A stretch of 34,445 nt of DNA, taken from the IMG/VR virus record IMGVR_UViG_3300034685_000056, positions 1-34,445 of that record, one strand, 5' to 3'. The position numbers were made by a program, and so were the translations under genes. The notes below the pieces were generated by a model, which saw nothing but the letters and a program-made list of their open reading frames with translations, was not told the origin of the DNA and made no database searches. Source of the stretch: a virus. This document shows, one piece after another, positions 8,934 to 17,404 of this stretch. Position 1 is the stretch's first letter, and each line of letters opens with the position of its first letter.

Positions 8934-11900
8934 TTAAGTATATTGTTCTATAAGCATATTAAGTTTTCTAAACATTTCATTAGGATCATTTGCTTGAATA
9001 TTTAAGTTTTCAAAATGATAATGATTTTCAGTAGTTTGAGAAGTTGCATTGTTTTTAAACAAAGGTATATTTAATTGAGGTAGTCGTACATTTAAGAAAT
9101 TCATATTATTAGGTAAATTTTTAACAAAATCATAGAGTTTTTTGCCTTGCTCTGCGTTGAATACTGTTTCAACTGCATTGGGACTACCATGTACCATTGC
9201 TAATCCAGTATAATCAACAACACCACCAGTATCATACTTCAATACATCCCATTTACCAGTATCAGAATCATAAATAGGTTTTTCACCCGTAGATTCTGCG
9301 ATTTCTTCCGCAAGTTTTTTATTTTCTTCTTCAAGTTCTTTCTTTTCCTCATCGTTAGCAAAATGCCAATTTTGACTGTTTTCAACCATTTGTTCTAATT
9401 TACTATCAACACTTGCATTCCCCGTAGATGTATAACTAGTAGCACCTTTTGAACTACTACTACTGCTACCGCCACCACTACTACCACTAGACTTACTACT
9501 ATATACATTTCCAGTAGGTACTTCTGTTTTTATACTTGACATCAATTCATTATAATCTTTTACGAATTTATCTAATAAGTCTATCCTTTGTTTATATGAT
9601 TCTTCTTCAATTCCAGTGAGACTTTGTACTAATTCACTATAAGAAGTAACCTGAAATTTTTGTTTATCTATTTCTTCTTTGTGTTTTTTAGTAAAATTTT
9701 GTAATTTTTTAATCTTTTCATCATATCGTTTTTCTTCTTCTTTTAATTCGTCTTGAATAGATTTTATTTGGTCTTTTAATCTTTGGATTTCATTTTGTCG
9801 TCTATTTTCTGCTTCCCAACGTGAATAATCTTCTTCCATTTCTTTAAGTTTATCAGTTTCTTCTTTAAGTTTATTTGGGTCTGCAACCCATATCCATTCA
9901 CCATTTTGGAATATACGAACATTTTTCTCTTTTTGAATGTTTTCAACTAGTTCACGTTGTTTTGCTAATTCCGAAAGACGTTTTTCACGTTCCTCTTGTT
10001 CTTTTAGCTCATCATTTTCTTTTTCTAGTTTTTCTATTTCTTCATTAATATCATCTATTCTTTTTTGAGCCGATTCTTGAGCAGATTTTTTAAGTTCTTC
10101 ATATTTTTCAATTTGCTTATCAATAGTATAAAGAAGATACTCTTGATAAGACTCAATTAAATCCTCTGCATATTTTTTCTGTTCTTCTTTTATTTGTTTT
10201 ATCGAATCCGTTGTAGACAGAATATCTTTATTTAACCGTATATATTGAACTCCAGCTTGTCTATTAGCATCATTAAGAGAAAGTGTCTCTTTAATCAATT
10301 CTTCTGTTTCTTTTCTAAGTTTGTTAGTTGCTTCAGCATCTTTGCCTTTTAATTGTTTAAGACGTTCCATATTTCGTATGACTAATTCATTAGCGTTTCT
10401 GTCATAAGAAATATCAAAACCCAATCCTTGAAGTTTTCCAACATTTTGTTGAATAACATTACGCCTAGCTTCTGCAAGTTGATGCAATATCTTTTGTTCT
10501 TCTTTATATAAATCAATACGTTTAGATAAAAGATTAATTTTATCTTTATCTTCTGCAATATCAGTTAAAGCTTGATTACGTTCAATTTCATAATTAACTT
10601 TAGCAAGAGCATCTTCGAGTTGTTGAAATTGGTTAATTTCGGCTTCGTAAATTTCTGTAGGCTTAGATTCTGAAGAATTAGAACTTGAGTCACTACTCTT
10701 TGGAATGAAATTTGTACCTTTAGTTACAGAATTATTAATATTCTTTTCAATATTTCCATATTTTTTAGCATATTCTTCTGCCATTTTAAACGACTGTTCT
10801 ATTTCTTTATTTGCTTCATCTATAATCTTTTGATTTTGCCTTACTACTTCATTATAATTTTCATTAGCACTATAAAAAATAGGAGTACCATTTTTAGTAT
10901 ATGTGATTTTAGACGCTTTTTCTTTTTCTTTGTCAATATTAAGTTGTGCTTCGTATGCTCTTGCAGCAGCGGCTTTTGCTTTTTCTTCTGCAGCCCTAAC
11001 AAATAATAATTCTTTATAAGCACCTACGGCATTTCGAACTGCACTTGTTTCTTGATTTAACTTTCCTGTTGTTTCATCAATTATCAAATTAAGATTTGGA
11101 ATAGATTCGTTTAATTTATCTACAATTTGTTTCATTTGTTGTTTTTCAAATGTTGATTTATTTTCTTTGGTTGCTAGTTCTTCTAATCTATCAATTAATT
11201 TCTCAGCAACACCAACAGAACCCATCAAAGAAGCAGTATTTGCATCAATTTGTTTTCTACTTTGCACAGCCGACTCGTACAACTCATTATAACTTTTAGA
11301 AGTAACATTGAGCGTAGCATTATATTCTTCTTGAACTTTTTTAGAAATTTCAAGTTCTTCTCTTAATTTTTGTTGATGATTAGACCATAATGCAATACCG
11401 CCAACAATAACACCTACTGCTGCTATTGTCAGTGCAACAGGATTAGTTAACAATCCTAATAATGCAGTTTTTAATCCTACGGTAGAAGCTGATGCTACTT
11501 GCATTGCTGCACTAAAAACTCCAACGCTTTTTGTTGCTTCTAAAAATAAACTACCAAGCGATGTTATCCAATCAAAAATTGCCTTGCTTCTTAATATAGT
11601 TAATGTTGATATTACAATCAATAACGCTGTGTTTAAAAGACCAATCTGGCTAATAACATTATCTATAGTTTCTGTTCCTGCAATTAATAAATCTAAAGCA
11701 CCTTTTACCCAATCGGAATTTATAACAGTTTGTGATAACTGTTCCCAAACTGCAATTAACTGTTTCGATTTTGGCGTAATACTATCCATATACCTTTCAT
11801 TTTCTTTTATTGCCGAACCAGCCGAATTCATTGCTTCGCTTATTTGTTTATTTACCATATCAAAGTTTTGAAGTGTTGATTTAAGTATGTTAGCTCTATG

Positions 11901-13298
11901 TTTGCCAGCCAAAGCCTCTGTAACATAACTTAATTCAACAGTTCTGCCACTTGCTTCTAGTTCTTTATATTTAGTTGCAAATTCTTCCAAAACTTCCATA
12001 GCAGGACGGAATTCATTTGGAGATTTTCTAACAGCAATACCTATAGAATTTAAAGCTTGCTCTGCTTTTGAAACATCTTCTTCTAATGTATCAACACCAT
12101 CTGACACACCTTGTATTCTCATTAAAATAGTACGCCATGCATTACCAATTTCTGATCCAGACCGCTGCGTCACAGACTGAGCAGTACCAACTAATGCTGT
12201 ATATTCATCAATACTTAATCCTGCCTGTTTAGCTGTAGCAGCAGAAACTTTCCACGCTTCTGCCAGTTGCGAAACTTCAGTAGCATTTTGGTTTGCTATT
12301 TCATTGAATTTATCAATTATACTTAACAACGATTGATAACTATTGCCTAACTGATAACCAGCATTCGCAGCAATTAATGTTTCTTGCGCAGATTCAATTG
12401 TCATATCGCCTACATTAGAAAGTAACAAAGCAAGTTTAGCCATGTTTTGAGCAGTTTCTTTATCCAAACCAGTCTTAGCAAATGCAGCAGTAGCTTTTAA
12501 TACTTCAGTAGTCGTTTTACCATATTCTTTAGCTACACTAGAAGCATTGATAGCCAATTCTTTAAGTTGTTCATTGTTTAAATCCAATACTTTATTAATT
12601 TCTGTTAAAGACTTGTCTACTTCAGAAACTATGCGAACCATATCTTTAAACGAACGAATCGATCCAAATATAAGTGTACCTGCTCCTGCCCATATCATCA
12701 TCTTTCTCCAAGCCAACATAAATTGGTCGCCTAAACTTTGTACATCTCTGTTTGCAGCAGCAAAAGCACTTTTTGAAGCTTTTATATTTGCTTCAAGAGT
12801 TTTATAATCTGCATTTAATTGTTTAATATTAAAATTATCTGGAGTTATATTATTAATTTTAGATTGGTATTCAGATATTTGCGATTGAATACTGGGTTTT
12901 TCGGTTAGATTTCCATATCTCACTTTTAAATTTGATAATTTAGCTTCTGCTTCTTGTTTATATATTGCTATTCTCTCTTGAATCTTTTTGTTTAATTCTT
13001 CTTCTTTTCTTTTTTGTTCTTCAATCGCCATACGAACTTTTTGTTCATATTGCAATATCTTCTCTTTATCAGCCAAGGCTTTTTGAGATAGTTTTTCTTG
13101 ATATAATCTTTGTTTTTCTTCTTCTTTATAAATTTTTTGCAAAGATTTATATAATTTTACTTGTGCTTCAGCATTAGTATCAACATCAACTTTTAAAGGC
13201 TTTAAATTTTTTTCTATCTTTCTTAACTCATTTTCTAATTCTTGTTCTGTAGTTTTTTTTAATATAGCTTCTATAAGAATTTGTATTTTATCAGCCAT
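8934..13298 (-). CDS. Tail tape measure protein
   Basis: A 1454-residue protein, the longest unduplicated gene in the window. Start ATG 13298 lies behind GGGAGATG. An N-terminal coiled coil (about residues 20-125) leads into the conserved tape-measure core at about 210-480 (TTTEVLKATAAFAKTG, EVSQLAEAWKVSAATAKQAG, LVGTAQSVTQRSGSEIGNAW). Two hydrophobic stretches at about 550-568 and 615-638 can cross a membrane. A long Glu/Lys coiled coil occupies about 1040-1230, then a Ser/Gly linker. Near residue 1366 is the ending GGVVDYTGLAMVHGSPNAVE common in these proteins. The protein sets tail length and is thought to help DNA pass the cell membrane. It scales to a long siphovirus tail. Confidence 0.93.
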   Translation of the reverse strand: MADKIQILIEAILKKTTEQELENELRKIEKNLKPLKVDVDTNAEAQVKLYKSLQKIYKEEEKQRLYQEKLSQKALADKEKILQYEQKVRMAIEEQKRKEEELNKKIQERIAIYKQEAEAKLSNLKVRYGNLTEKPSIQSQISEYQSKINNITPDNFNIKQLNADYKTLEANIKASKSAFAAANRDVQSLGDQFMLAWRKMMIWAGAGTLIFGSIRSFKDMVRIVSEVDKSLTEINKVLDLNNEQLKELAINASSVAKEYGKTTTEVLKATAAFAKTGLDKETAQNMAKLALLLSNVGDMTIESAQETLIAANAGYQLGNSYQSLLSIIDKFNEIANQNATEVSQLAEAWKVSAATAKQAGLSIDEYTALVGTAQSVTQRSGSEIGNAWRTILMRIQGVSDGVDTLEEDVSKAEQALNSIGIAVRKSPNEFRPAMEVLEEFATKYKELEASGRTVELSYVTEALAGKHRANILKSTLQNFDMVNKQISEAMNSAGSAIKENERYMDSITPKSKQLIAVWEQLSQTVINSDWVKGALDLLIAGTETIDNVISQIGLLNTALLIVISTLTILRSKAIFDWITSLGSLFLEATKSVGVFSAAMQVASASTVGLKTALLGLLTNPVALTIAAVGVIVGGIALWSNHQQKLREELEISKKVQEEYNATLNVTSKSYNELYESAVQSRKQIDANTASLMGSVGVAEKLIDRLEELATKENKSTFEKQQMKQIVDKLNESIPNLNLIIDETTGKLNQETSAVRNAVGAYKELLFVRAAEEKAKAAAARAYEAQLNIDKEKEKASKITYTKNGTPIFYSANENYNEVVRQNQKIIDEANKEIEQSFKMAEEYAKKYGNIEKNINNSVTKGTNFIPKSSDSSSNSSESKPTEIYEAEINQFQQLEDALAKVNYEIERNQALTDIAEDKDKINLLSKRIDLYKEEQKILHQLAEARRNVIQQNVGKLQGLGFDISYDRNANELVIRNMERLKQLKGKDAEATNKLRKETEELIKETLSLNDANRQAGVQYIRLNKDILSTTDSIKQIKEEQKKYAEDLIESYQEYLLYTIDKQIEKYEELKKSAQESAQKRIDDINEEIEKLEKENDELKEQEEREKRLSELAKQRELVENIQKEKNVRIFQNGEWIWVADPNKLKEETDKLKEMEEDYSRWEAENRRQNEIQRLKDQIKSIQDELKEEEKRYDEKIKKLQNFTKKHKEEIDKQKFQVTSYSELVQSLTGIEEESYKQRIDLLDKFVKDYNELMSSIKTEVPTGNVYSSKSSGSSGGGSSSSSSKGATSYTSTGNASVDSKLEQMVENSQNWHFANDEEKKELEEENKKLAEEIAESTGEKPIYDSDTGKWDVLKYDTGGVVDYTGLAMVHGSPNAVETVFNAEQGKKLYDFVKNLPNNMNFLNVRLPQLNIPLFKNNATSQTTENHYHFENLNIQANDPNEMFRKLNMLIEQYT

Positions 13299-13332
13299 TC
13301 ATTTCATCTCCCTTCTTTTCGTTGCAGTAGGG

Positions 13333-13353
13333 GAGGGGAGATAATCTCCCCTC
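13333..13353 (-). repeat. GGGGAG-family hairpin upstream of the tape measure gene
   Basis: GAGGGGAG (13333-13340) and CTCCCCTC (13346-13353) pair with a 5-base loop. It lies 35 bases before the tape measure ATG and has no T run after it on the minus strand, so it is unlikely to be a strong terminator. It belongs with the other hairpins just upstream of ribosome sites (15973, 16526, 17973, 19184, 23573, 33067). Confidence 0.6.
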
Positions 13354-13394
13354 GTATAAACACAAAAAATAAGTTATTTTTATTATTTTAATAC

Positions 13395-13422
13395 TTGACT
13401 TTTACAACCAAAAATGTATAAT
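13395..13422 (+). promoter_or_regulatory. Sigma-A-like promoter P1 at the left end of the tnpB element
   Basis: TTGACT (13395-13400) and TATAAT (13417-13422) are separated by 16 bases. The -35 box overlaps the proposed TTGAC target, so the insertion site itself may supply half the promoter. Confidence 0.55.
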
Positions 13423-13440
13423 GATAGTATGAATTGGGGC

Positions 13441-13469
13441 TTGACAAAATATAAATATAATATTATAAT
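13441..13469 (+). promoter_or_regulatory. Consensus sigma-A promoter P2 for tnpB
   Basis: TTGACA (13441-13446) and TATAAT (13464-13469) with exactly 17 bases between them: a perfect consensus match. It lies directly upstream of the tnpB ribosome site (AGAAAGG near 13476) and points along the plus strand, against the phage late operon. Confidence 0.8.
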
Positions 13470-13485
13470 AAAATAAGAAAGGTAG

Positions 13486-14625
13486 GTGAAATACTTGAAA
13501 ACAATATTAAGAGCCTATAAATACAGAATATACCCTAATAAAGCACAAGCAGAACTAATCAATAAAACCATAGGTTGCTGTAGGTTTGTATATAATTACT
13601 ATTTAACAAAGAAAATAGAATTATATAAAAATGAGCAAAAATCAATAAATTATACTGCTTGTGCTAATGATTTAAAAAATCTTAAAAATCAATATGAATG
13701 GCTCAAAGAAGTTGATAGTATTTCCCTACAGCAAACATTGAAGGATTTAGATGCTGCTTATCAAAACTTTTTTAGACGTATAAAAAATGGTGAAAAAGAA
13801 GTAGGATTTCCGAAGTTTAAAACTAAAAAGAATCCTAAACAGTCATATAGAACACAAAATGTAAATAATAACATTGAAATCAAAGGTAATAAAATAAAGT
13901 TACCTAAACTTGGGTTAGTTAAATTTGCTAATAGTAGAAGTTTTGATGGTAAAATTACTTCTTGTACTATATCTAAAACTAATACAGATAAATATTTCCT
14001 ATCAGCATTAGTCGAAGAAGAAATACAAGAATTACCAAAGAAGAATAATGCTATAGGATTTGATTTGGGGGTTAAAGATTATTTAATTACATCAGATGGT
14101 GAAGTAGTTAATAATCCTAAAATACTAAAACAATATGAAAAGAAACTTATCAAACTTCAACGTCAATTATCAAGAAAAAAGATAGGCAGTAACAGATACA
14201 AGAAACATTCTAAGAAGATTGCTAAGTTACATGAAAAAATAAGAAATATAAGAACTGACTTTTTACAGAAATTATCTACACGTATAATTCAGGAAAACCA
14301 ACTGATTATTAGTGAAGATTTGAATGTAAAAGGTATGGTTCAGAATCATAGATTAGCAAAAGCAATAAATGATGTTTCTTGGTCTGAATTTTGTAGGATG
14401 ATTGAGTATAAAGCAAATTGGTATGGAAGGATATATTATAAGATAAATAGATTCTATGCTTCAAGTCAAACATGTAATGTTTGTGGGTATAAAAATGTAG
14501 ATATAAAAGACTTAAATGTAAGAAAATGGGTATGTCCTGAATGTGGTACTAAACATGATAGAGATAATAATGCTGCAATAAATATACTCAATCAAGGGTT
14601 AAAAGAATTAGGCTTAACAGCTTAA
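13486..14625 (+). CDS. tnpB: TnpB, RNA-guided endonuclease of IS200/IS605 family
   Basis: A 379-residue full-length TnpB. The RuvC nuclease residues are all present: D193 in GFDLGVKD, E277 in ISEDLNVKGM and D360 in HDRDNNAAINIL. They sit almost where the active-site residues of the characterised ISDra2 TnpB lie. The zinc finger between RuvC parts is intact (C330, C333, C350, C353). The N-terminus ILRAYKYRIYPNKAQ is typical. GTG 13486 is the longest start; TTG 13495 (giving MKTILRAYKYR) fits the AGGTG ribosome site equally well. Known members use an RNA from the transposon right end to cut the empty site, helping the element persist. It is driven by its own promoter(s). The encoded enzyme looks active; nothing is broken. 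Confidence 0.93.
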   Translation: MKYLKTILRAYKYRIYPNKAQAELINKTIGCCRFVYNYYLTKKIELYKNEQKSINYTACANDLKNLKNQYEWLKEVDSISLQQTLKDLDAAYQNFFRRIKNGEKEVGFPKFKTKKNPKQSYRTQNVNNNIEIKGNKIKLPKLGLVKFANSRSFDGKITSCTISKTNTDKYFLSALVEEEIQELPKKNNAIGFDLGVKDYLITSDGEVVNNPKILKQYEKKLIKLQRQLSRKKIGSNRYKKHSKKIAKLHEKIRNIRTDFLQKLSTRIIQENQLIISEDLNVKGMVQNHRLAKAINDVSWSEFCRMIEYKANWYGRIYYKINRFYASSQTCNVCGYKNVDIKDLNVRKWVCPECGTKHDRDNNAAINILNQGLKELGLTA

Positions 14626-14735
14626 TATAAACTAGGGTTGGAACGACCCGATGTGAGGCTCGTGGAGATAGTAGGGTACGAGGTTGATGAAGCGAGAATC
14701 TCCACCTTACGCTTCGCTTAGAAGGTGGAGAGGTT
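14560..14735 (+). ncRNA. Probable omega-RNA / right end of the tnpB element
   Basis: TnpB guide RNAs come from the 3' end of tnpB and the adjacent right end; this is established for the family. Here the 110 bases after the tnpB stop contain G-rich segments (GGTTGGAACGACCCG, GTGAGGCTCGTGGAG) and a 10-bp stem TCTCCACCTT (14699-14708) with AAGGTGGAGA (14722-14731). After about 14735 the sequence becomes ordinary minus-strand coding DNA (GTGGGTCAATAG), so the guide would be read from there. Boundaries are approximate. Confidence 0.5.
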
Positions 14736-14865
14736 CAAGTGGGTCAATAGTTATTGTTAGATTTATATTGTTAATGTTGCTTGATAAAATTTCTTCTCTA
14801 ACTATTTTTCTGATTACATTTTCCAGTTCATTTATTTGTTCATTGCTTAAAAAACATTCGTTCAT
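14707..14865 (-). pseudogene. Small phage gene with its 3' end replaced by the tnpB insertion
   Basis: ATG 14865 follows GAAAGGATGG and lies 25 bases after the stop of the tyrosine recombinase gene. The frame gives 52 residues beginning MNECFLSNEQINELENVIRK; about the first 42 look native (a helix, then NINLTITIDP). The last 10 (LEPLHLLSEA) are read from the transposon right end. If the TTGAC flank on the far side is rejoined, the original protein would have ended a few codons after ITIDP. The truncated product may still be functional, because little was lost. I do not recognise the family. Confidence 0.55.
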
Positions 14866-14889
14866 ATCTTACCATCCTTTCATAATTAA

Positions 14890-15909
14890 TTAATCTATAA
14901 ATGCTTCATCAGCATCATCAGTATCTTCTCGTATCACATATATTTTAGTAGTATCAGACGATTCATGCCCAAGCAAACGCCTTGCGACCTCTAAGTCTTT
15001 ACCTGAATGTACTACAAGATTAGTTGCACGAGATTCTCTGAATAAATGAGGATGGACTCTACGCCCAACAATTTCTGTAAATAATCCACTACACCATTGA
15101 TTGAATGTATTAGGGGAGACTTGATTAATCTTACCGCCATATTTTGCAACAAACATATAAGGACAATCATCTTCACCACGTACTTCTAGCCATTTCTTAA
15201 GTACTTCCATTGCTTCTTCATTAAATTCTAATTTTCTAACTTTACCTACTTTTCCTCTGCCTTTGCACCTTATATCATGAGTTTTATATTTTTTTACTTC
15301 TACTTCAACTTCATTCCCTTTGGAATCCTTCATTTTAACTTTTTTTATTATAGGTTCGTAATTTACAACTTCTTTAAGCAACAATCTTGCTTCTTCTCGT
15401 CTACAACCAGTAATATAAGAAAACTTGAGATAAGCTAGTTTTTGCCATTCCTCACGTTTCTCTAATTCATCGCACAAATATCTATATTCGTTAGGAGTAA
15501 GTGGTTCTTTTTTATGTACTGCACCTGTTACAGGTACTTTAATAGATTTATTTATATAATTTCTAAAAGTAGGATATTCATCTTCGTAATATATCATGAT
15601 ATAGTTATTTAAGTTACTCACCGCAGATCTTTTAAGTTTAATTGTGGATTCCGACACGCCATTATTAGCTAACCAATTTTGGTATCTTAAATAGTCTCTA
15701 CTTTTTATATCAGTTACCTTTTTATCATTACAATACTGTTTTATCCAATATGCAAATATTCTTAAAGCAGATTTATATTGGATATAACTTTTAGGACTAA
15801 GATGCACAGAACTATCTAAATATTCATTTATTATATTGCGATTAAATTCATTACATTGTAACCACATTTCTTCTGTTACTTCTATAGATTTATCAGCAAT
15901 TTTACCCAT
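14890..15909 (-). CDS. Tyrosine recombinase (integrase family)
   Basis: A 339-residue protein with a core-binding N-terminal domain (about residues 25-125) and a complete catalytic domain. Visible active-site residues are R170 in TGCRREEARLL, H288 and R291 in HPHLFRESRAT, H315 in LLGHES and the nucleophile Y324 in KIYVIRED. A basic beta-hairpin (CKGRGKVGKVRKLEF) offers the catalytic lysine. Start ATG 15909 lies about 8 bases after AAGGTGGTGAG. It sits in the tail operon, between a neck-like gene and the tape measure region, on the same strand and probably co-transcribed late. That is unusual for a lysogeny integrase, normally near immunity genes. It could be the phage integrase, a cassette acquired with the nearby endonuclease, or a recombinase acting on tail genes; the last is speculation. 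Confidence 0.88.
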   Translation of the reverse strand: MGKIADKSIEVTEEMWLQCNEFNRNIINEYLDSSVHLSPKSYIQYKSALRIFAYWIKQYCNDKKVTDIKSRDYLRYQNWLANNGVSESTIKLKRSAVSNLNNYIMIYYEDEYPTFRNYINKSIKVPVTGAVHKKEPLTPNEYRYLCDELEKREEWQKLAYLKFSYITGCRREEARLLLKEVVNYEPIIKKVKMKDSKGNEVEVEVKKYKTHDIRCKGRGKVGKVRKLEFNEEAMEVLKKWLEVRGEDDCPYMFVAKYGGKINQVSPNTFNQWCSGLFTEIVGRRVHPHLFRESRATNLVVHSGKDLEVARRLLGHESSDTTKIYVIREDTDDADEAFID

Positions 15910-15972
15910 TGTTTCTCACCACCTTTATAAGAAAATATCTATGTCAACAGAAGTTATTTTCAAAATCAAATA

Positions 15973-15996
15973 GGGTAGAGGATGTTAACTCTACCC
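15973..15996 (-). repeat. GGGTAG-family hairpin upstream of the recombinase gene
   Basis: GGGTAGAG (15973-15980) pairs with CTCTACCC (15989-15996), 8 bp, 8-base loop. On the minus strand it is followed by TATTTGATTTTG, a weakly T-rich tract. It lies between the stop at 16017 and the recombinase start at 15909. Confidence 0.65.
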
Positions 15997-16016
15997 ATTA
16001 CAATCAAATCACTATT

Positions 16017-16505
16017 TTATCGAACGTTGAACCCTTGTCTTTCTAACCCTTCTTTTAATGCTTCAACATGATATTTGTCTTGTCTTAAATTTTCTTTTGC
16101 TTTTTCAATAAAATCTCTTGGTTTATTATACCAATATGATTTATTTCCATATCCTTCTACAATATTTTCTGTTAAACTTTTATCAGTATCATATCCTATT
16201 CCTGCAAATTTGTAATTTTCATTTCTCTTTGCATCATCTGTAACTATTAATTGTCCATTGTTTACAATATGATTCATTTCATTAATATCAGACAAACTTC
16301 CAGTACCTATTGGATTTCCCATACCACCATAAATATTTCCGCCTCTACGTTCGTATTTTACTGGAGTTCCAGATTGATAAACAACTTCATCAACCGCAAT
16401 CTGTATTTGTTCTTTTACTGCTTTTGCTACTTCTTTGTCTAATGATTTGTTTATTGCATTTTGTAAATATTTTTCCAATTCTTTTACACTACTAAAATTT
16501 GGCAT
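16017..16505 (-). CDS. Putative neck / minor structural protein (HK97-gp10-like)
   Basis: I place the start at ATG 16505 (MPNFSSVKELEKYLQ) because TTTGGAGATG precedes it at the right distance; an upstream in-frame codon at 16523 has no such site. The 162-residue protein has a charged N-terminal helix and the motif SGTPVKYERRGGNIYG. A helix followed by (V/Y)Y..Y.P..YERRG recalls small neck or head-tail joining proteins in Firmicutes phages. The Asp/Asn-rich middle and the C-terminal KEGLERQGFNV are also compatible. Such genes normally sit before the tube gene; here it lies after it, possibly moved by the nearby insertions. The call is tentative. Confidence 0.4.
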   Translation of the reverse strand: MPNFSSVKELEKYLQNAINKSLDKEVAKAVKEQIQIAVDEVVYQSGTPVKYERRGGNIYGGMGNPIGTGSLSDINEMNHIVNNGQLIVTDDAKRNENYKFAGIGYDTDKSLTENIVEGYGNKSYWYNKPRDFIEKAKENLRQDKYHVEALKEGLERQGFNVR

Positions 16506-16525
16506 AAAATCATCTCCAAACAATA

Positions 16526-16549
16526 GGGTAGGTGAGAAGCCACCTACCC
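16526..16549 (-). repeat. GGGTAG-family hairpin upstream of the neck-like gene
   Basis: GGGTAGGTG (16526-16534) pairs with CACCTACCC (16541-16549), 9 bp, 6-base loop, lengthened by CAAT/ATTG across one bulged base. It is immediately upstream of the TTTGGAGATG ribosome site of the next gene. Confidence 0.7.
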
Positions 16550-16591
16550 ATTGACATTATTTTTACCTTCTAAAATACTCTATCATTCATA

Positions 16592-17143
16592 TTACTTCAC
16601 TACATTTCCATCCAATGTTTCAACCAACTGTTTAATCATTGGTAATTTATTTAAATCTAATTTCTGTGCTTCTTTAAGAATACTCTTAATTGCTTTTGGA
16701 CTCGTATTCTTTTCTATGATATTTATAAAATTAGTCAAATTTCTGTTGATTACACCAACCAAAGAATTATGAATTTCAAGTTCATTTCTTATCATATGAT
16801 ACGAATGTTCAGAAATAAAATCACGTTCATTCTGATTCATGTTTTCTTTTATAAAATCAATAATCTTATATTCACACGCTTCATCATAATGTTCATCAAT
16901 ATCTACATTGCTATAAAAAGACGTAATAATTAAATCGAAAGCAATCCCATATGCAATACTATCTTTTATTTTCATACCATTTTGTTCAACAATACTGTTT
17001 TTTGCAATTTCTTCACACATCAATCTTTTGGTTGAAATTGGTAAATAATCTTTTATTTGAATCCCATCAAAAGCATTGTCATTACCGTTTTTTATTTTTT
17101 CAATAATATCAATTACATTAATTCTATTTTCACTCATATTCAA
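16592..17143 (-). CDS. Possible tail assembly chaperone
   Basis: A 183-residue, mainly helical protein. The best start is TTG 17143, because AAAAGGAG lies 6 bases upstream; ATG 17137 is the alternative. The opening VIDIIEKIKNGND..DGIQIKDYLPISTKRLMCEEI reads like phage proteins with a K(D/E)YLP(I/V)..K motif that sit near the tape measure and act as tail assembly chaperones. The rest is helical with no cysteines or catalytic motif apparent. It is in the same frame as the 68-residue gene just upstream, separated only by a TGA stop, so a read-through fusion is conceivable. No slippery heptamer was found at the junction. Confidence 0.45.
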   Translation of the reverse strand: MNMSENRINVIDIIEKIKNGNDNAFDGIQIKDYLPISTKRLMCEEIAKNSIVEQNGMKIKDSIAYGIAFDLIITSFYSNVDIDEHYDEACEYKIIDFIKENMNQNERDFISEHSYHMIRNELEIHNSLVGVINRNLTNFINIIEKNTSPKAIKSILKEAQKLDLNKLPMIKQLVETLDGNVVK

Positions 17144-17350
17144 TCAAATCTCCTTTTTATCAAAATTTTTACACCCATAAATAGAATGAAACAACTTATG
17201 TAATTCTATATCCATCTCGCCAAGCAGCTTGCGAATCTCTGAAAATGAAAACTCCCCGACAAGTTCTTCTATCTTGTCCGGGGAGAAATATTTGTTCAGA
17301 TATTCTTTTAGCAGGAGGTTTTGGCGGTGATGGTCTTGTTGTATTGGCAT
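17144..17350 (-). CDS. Small protein of unknown function, 68 residues
   Basis: Start ATG 17350 (MPIQQDHHRQNLLLKEYL) is chosen because TAGAGGTG lies 4 to 6 bases upstream. A longer in-frame extension to 17425 would run through the hairpin at 17380-17404, so I reject it. The product is helical and acidic-basic: YFSPDKIEELVGEFSFSEIR and then LLGEMDIELHKLFHSIYGC. The helix pattern loosely recalls the N-terminus of some large terminases, but that is weak and it is far from the terminase genes. It ends in TGA directly before the TTG start of the next gene, in the same frame. Confidence 0.6.
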   Translation of the reverse strand: MPIQQDHHRQNLLLKEYLNKYFSPDKIEELVGEFSFSEIRKLLGEMDIELHKLFHSIYGCKNFDKKEI

Positions 17351-17379
17351 CGAATCACCTCTATTTTTATAAATTAAAA

Positions 17380-17404
17380 GAGCACCTCGTTTAATGAGAT
17401 GCTC
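17380..17404 (-). terminator. Hairpin with short T run, probable attenuator/terminator
   Basis: On the minus-strand RNA, GAGCAUCUC and GAGGUGCUC pair over 9 bp (one G-U), loop of 7, followed at once by UUUUAAUUUAUAAAAAUAG. It lies between the RusA-like gene and the 68-residue gene. Just upstream a 10-codon frame (17437-17469, ATG after TTTGGAGATATT) could act as a leader peptide. Confidence 0.6.

Larger units (their letters stand above)
13395..14735 (+). mobile_element. IS200/IS605-type element carrying tnpB only
   Basis: This is the only clear plus-strand gene block in the window, lying against the late operon. It holds an intact tnpB, no tnpA, a left end beginning next to TTGAC (13395-13399) and a right-end hairpin at 14699-14731. 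TTGAC is a plausible target/TAM pentamer by analogy with the TTGAT and TTAC targets of known relatives; this is inference. The ends are approximate. The insertion cut the 3' end of a small minus-strand gene (14865). Joining the outside flanks at TTGAC would give that gene a stop within a few codons. Without TnpA it must be mobilised in trans or be domesticated. Confidence 0.75.

Noticed and set aside
14684-14893. 69-codon plus-strand frame after tnpB
   Set aside because: It crosses the transposon right-end hairpin and lies antisense to the truncated small gene, with no family resemblance.
14890-15909. Invertible fiber switch run by the recombinase
   Set aside because: I saw no inverted repeats flanking fiber segments; the only large repeat is direct and tandem, which homologous recombination explains better.
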